Shown in pieces: positions 62,940 through 64,000 of a stretch of 64,000 nucleotides of DNA. Within the stretch, counting starts at the first letter, position 1; each line of letters begins with the position of its first letter. A program made the translations under genes and the position numbers. Origin of the DNA: Ottelia alismoides (taxonomy: Eukaryota; Streptophyta; Magnoliopsida; Alismatales; Hydrocharitaceae); contig JAZKJV010011400.1 in NCBI GenBank assembly GCA_037367405.1, forward strand, positions 8,058,501 to 8,122,500, written 5' to 3'. The notes beneath the pieces are model-generated. The model was not told where the DNA came from and ran no database searches. It saw nothing but the letters and a program-made list of their open reading frames with translations.

Positions 62940-63170
62940 ACGAGAGGGCGAAGGCTCGGCGGGAGGGCGAGGTTCCACCCGAGCCTTAATTGGACAGCGC
63001 CACTTGGCAAGCTGGGCAAAATCACTGGATGAAGTCTTCGTAGCCACCGCTGCCAAGCGGTGGAGAACGTTAACTTTCGCGTCCACCGTCTGGTGACGGT
63101 GGCTACGCAGCTTACCAATGAATCTTGGTTGGTGATACAAGCCGAAGGGTCGGCGGTGGCCTCGCCCGAT
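62940..63170. repeat. Composite of family-1 MITE and family-3 repeat
   Basis: A family-1 left end (attggacagcgccacttggc) starts at 62989, and the core with gttaac follows. The right end begins normally (agcttaccaa, 63109-63118) but then switches into the family-3 sequence (aatgaatcttggttggt). The stretch before 62989 carries gagggcgaaggctcggcggg, also repeat-like and similar to 35400-35440. Confidence 0.7.
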
Positions 63171-63176
63171 CGCGGG

Positions 63177-64000
63177 TTAGCTCATAATGTCTCGATTGAC
63201 CACGCCGGCTACGTCGGTCAATCGGAATTGGCGGCCCGCGTAAGGATAGGTCAGCGTTTCGTGGTCCAGGCCCATCAGCGCCAGGATCGTGGCATGCAGA
63301 TCATTGGTGTGCATGCGTCCCTCGACAGCTTCGCGGCCGTATTCGTCAGTCGCCCCGAATGAGTACCCCGCTTTGACGCCTGCGCCAGCCAGCCACATCG
63401 GATAACCAGTGATGTTATGGTCGCGGCCATCGGGACCTTGCGCCTGCGGCAGGCGGCCGAACTCGCTACCGAAAAGCACTAGCGTGTCGTCGAGCATGCC
63501 GCGCTTCTCCAAGTCGTCAAGTAAAGCTGCGATGGGCTGATCGACCGACTTGCAACGCGTGATCAACCCTTGATGTAAGTTGTTGTGGTGGTCCCAGCCT
63601 GGATCACAAACTTCGACAAAACGCACTCCGGCTTCGCTCAGCTTACGGGCCATCAAGCATTGCCTCGCAAAACTACCAGCCGGTCCATCTTGAACGCCAT
63701 AGGCGTCCAGCACCGCTTGAGGCTCCTGGCTGATATCCAGCAGTTCAGGCACCTTGCCTTGCATGGTGAAGGCCAGTTCGTAGGACTGGATGATTCCCTC
63801 CAGTTCATCTGGGGCTCCGGGGAATTGCGTGAACTGCTTGTTCAAAGACTGGATGAAGTCCAGTTGCTTACGTTGCAGTCGAGGATCGGAGCTAGCTTGC
63901 AGGTTGGGCAAGTAACCCTTGTCGGTAATCCGTGTTCCCTGGTAGTGAGCCGGCAAAAAGGCGCTGCCGTAATTGACCGCTCCACCAAAGTTAGGTGGCG
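63177..64000 (-). CDS. DUF1501 exported protein, partial
   Basis: The C-terminal 273 residues of a second DUF1501 protein; the frame is open to the right edge, so the N-terminus with its signal lies outside. Visible family blocks: PPNFGGAVNYGSAFLPAHYQ, ELAFTMQGKVPELLDISQEP, ARKLSEAGVRFVEVCDPGWD, HHNNLHQGLITRCKSVDQPI, DTLVLFGSEFGRLPQAQGPD, GRDHNITGYPMWLAGAGVKA, HTNDLHATILALMGLDHETL. It is a paralogue of the protein at 42879-44354, with moderate identity. A DUF1549/DUF1553 partner gene is expected beyond the window. Confidence 0.92.
   Translation of the reverse strand, partial: PPNFGGAVNYGSAFLPAHYQGTRITDKGYLPNLQASSDPRLQRKQLDFIQSLNKQFTQFPGAPDELEGIIQSYELAFTMQGKVPELLDISQEPQAVLDAYGVQDGPAGSFARQCLMARKLSEAGVRFVEVCDPGWDHHNNLHQGLITRCKSVDQPIAALLDDLEKRGMLDDTLVLFGSEFGRLPQAQGPDGRDHNITGYPMWLAGAGVKAGYSFGATDEYGREAVEGRMHTNDLHATILALMGLDHETLTYPYAGRQFRLTDVAGVVNRDIMS

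Noticed and set aside
1..64000. tRNA or rRNA genes
   Set aside because: Read for T-loop-like and anticodon-arm patterns on both strands; none found that form a cloverleaf.

Overview
The window looks like chromosomal DNA from a planctomycete, most likely the Pirellulales/Pirellulaceae group. The evidence is its gene families: DUF1501 proteins, a DUF1549/DUF1553 protein with an N-terminal CxxCH motif, a ThuA/membrane-bound-dehydrogenase/cytochrome c giant, large secreted proteins that begin with a 'LExRRxM' motif, a divergent XylR-type AraC regulator, and many small secreted proteins of unknown role. GC content is moderate. Neighbouring genes change strand often and few operons are longer than two genes. 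No rRNA, tRNA, CRISPR array or phage region was recognised.

Layout. 1-12.6 kb: the N-terminal 1,490 residues of a giant secreted clostripain (C11) peptidase with seven PPC-like modules; a two-gene unit for secreted glycan-active proteins; a small zinc-ribbon gene; a REP/RAYT element that truncates an M28 peptidase gene; a zinc alcohol dehydrogenase; an AlkC/AlkD-like repair protein; a DUF1579 protein. 12.6-18.2 kb: repeat-rich DNA with an alpha/beta-hydrolase remnant, a 171-bp tandem palindromic repeat, MITE-like elements (one nested in another), and an element with perfect 37-bp terminal inverted repeats around hexanucleotide arrays; a beta-helix protein and two unknown genes lie among them. 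18.2-26.2 kb: a secreted glutaminase-like protein, a membrane protein, a TPR-like lipoprotein ending in CxxCH, an SGNH hydrolase, TerC and TauE-type membrane proteins. 26.2-35.4 kb: central metabolism (metK, a NagX-like acyltransferase, a D-2-hydroxyacid dehydrogenase overlapping an HpcH/HpaI aldolase, a PQQ-type propeller, PEP carboxylase). 35.8-47.6 kb: a planctomycete carbohydrate/oxidation block (XylR regulator divergent from ThuA-dehydrogenase-cytochrome c and a Gfo/Idh/MocA oxidoreductase, then the convergent DUF1549/DUF1553-DUF1501 operon). 47.8-53.2 kb: YciI-like, GyrI-like, a dockerin-peroxiredoxin fusion, CotH and RarD. 53.6-60.5 kb: a four-gene signalling operon (hybrid kinase, CheR, CheB, second hybrid kinase). 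60.5-64 kb: a decayed HAD/P-loop ATPase fusion, an unknown gene, an RdgC-like protein and a second, partial DUF1501 gene.

The strongest functional themes are secreted polysaccharide and protein degradation coupled to c-type cytochrome oxidation, and a CheB/CheR-linked phosphorelay lacking chemoreceptors. The most unusual DNA-level feature is the density and variety of short inverted-repeat elements. Several end exactly at gene ends and supply stop codons, one pair is nested, and one group brackets a RAYT transposase.
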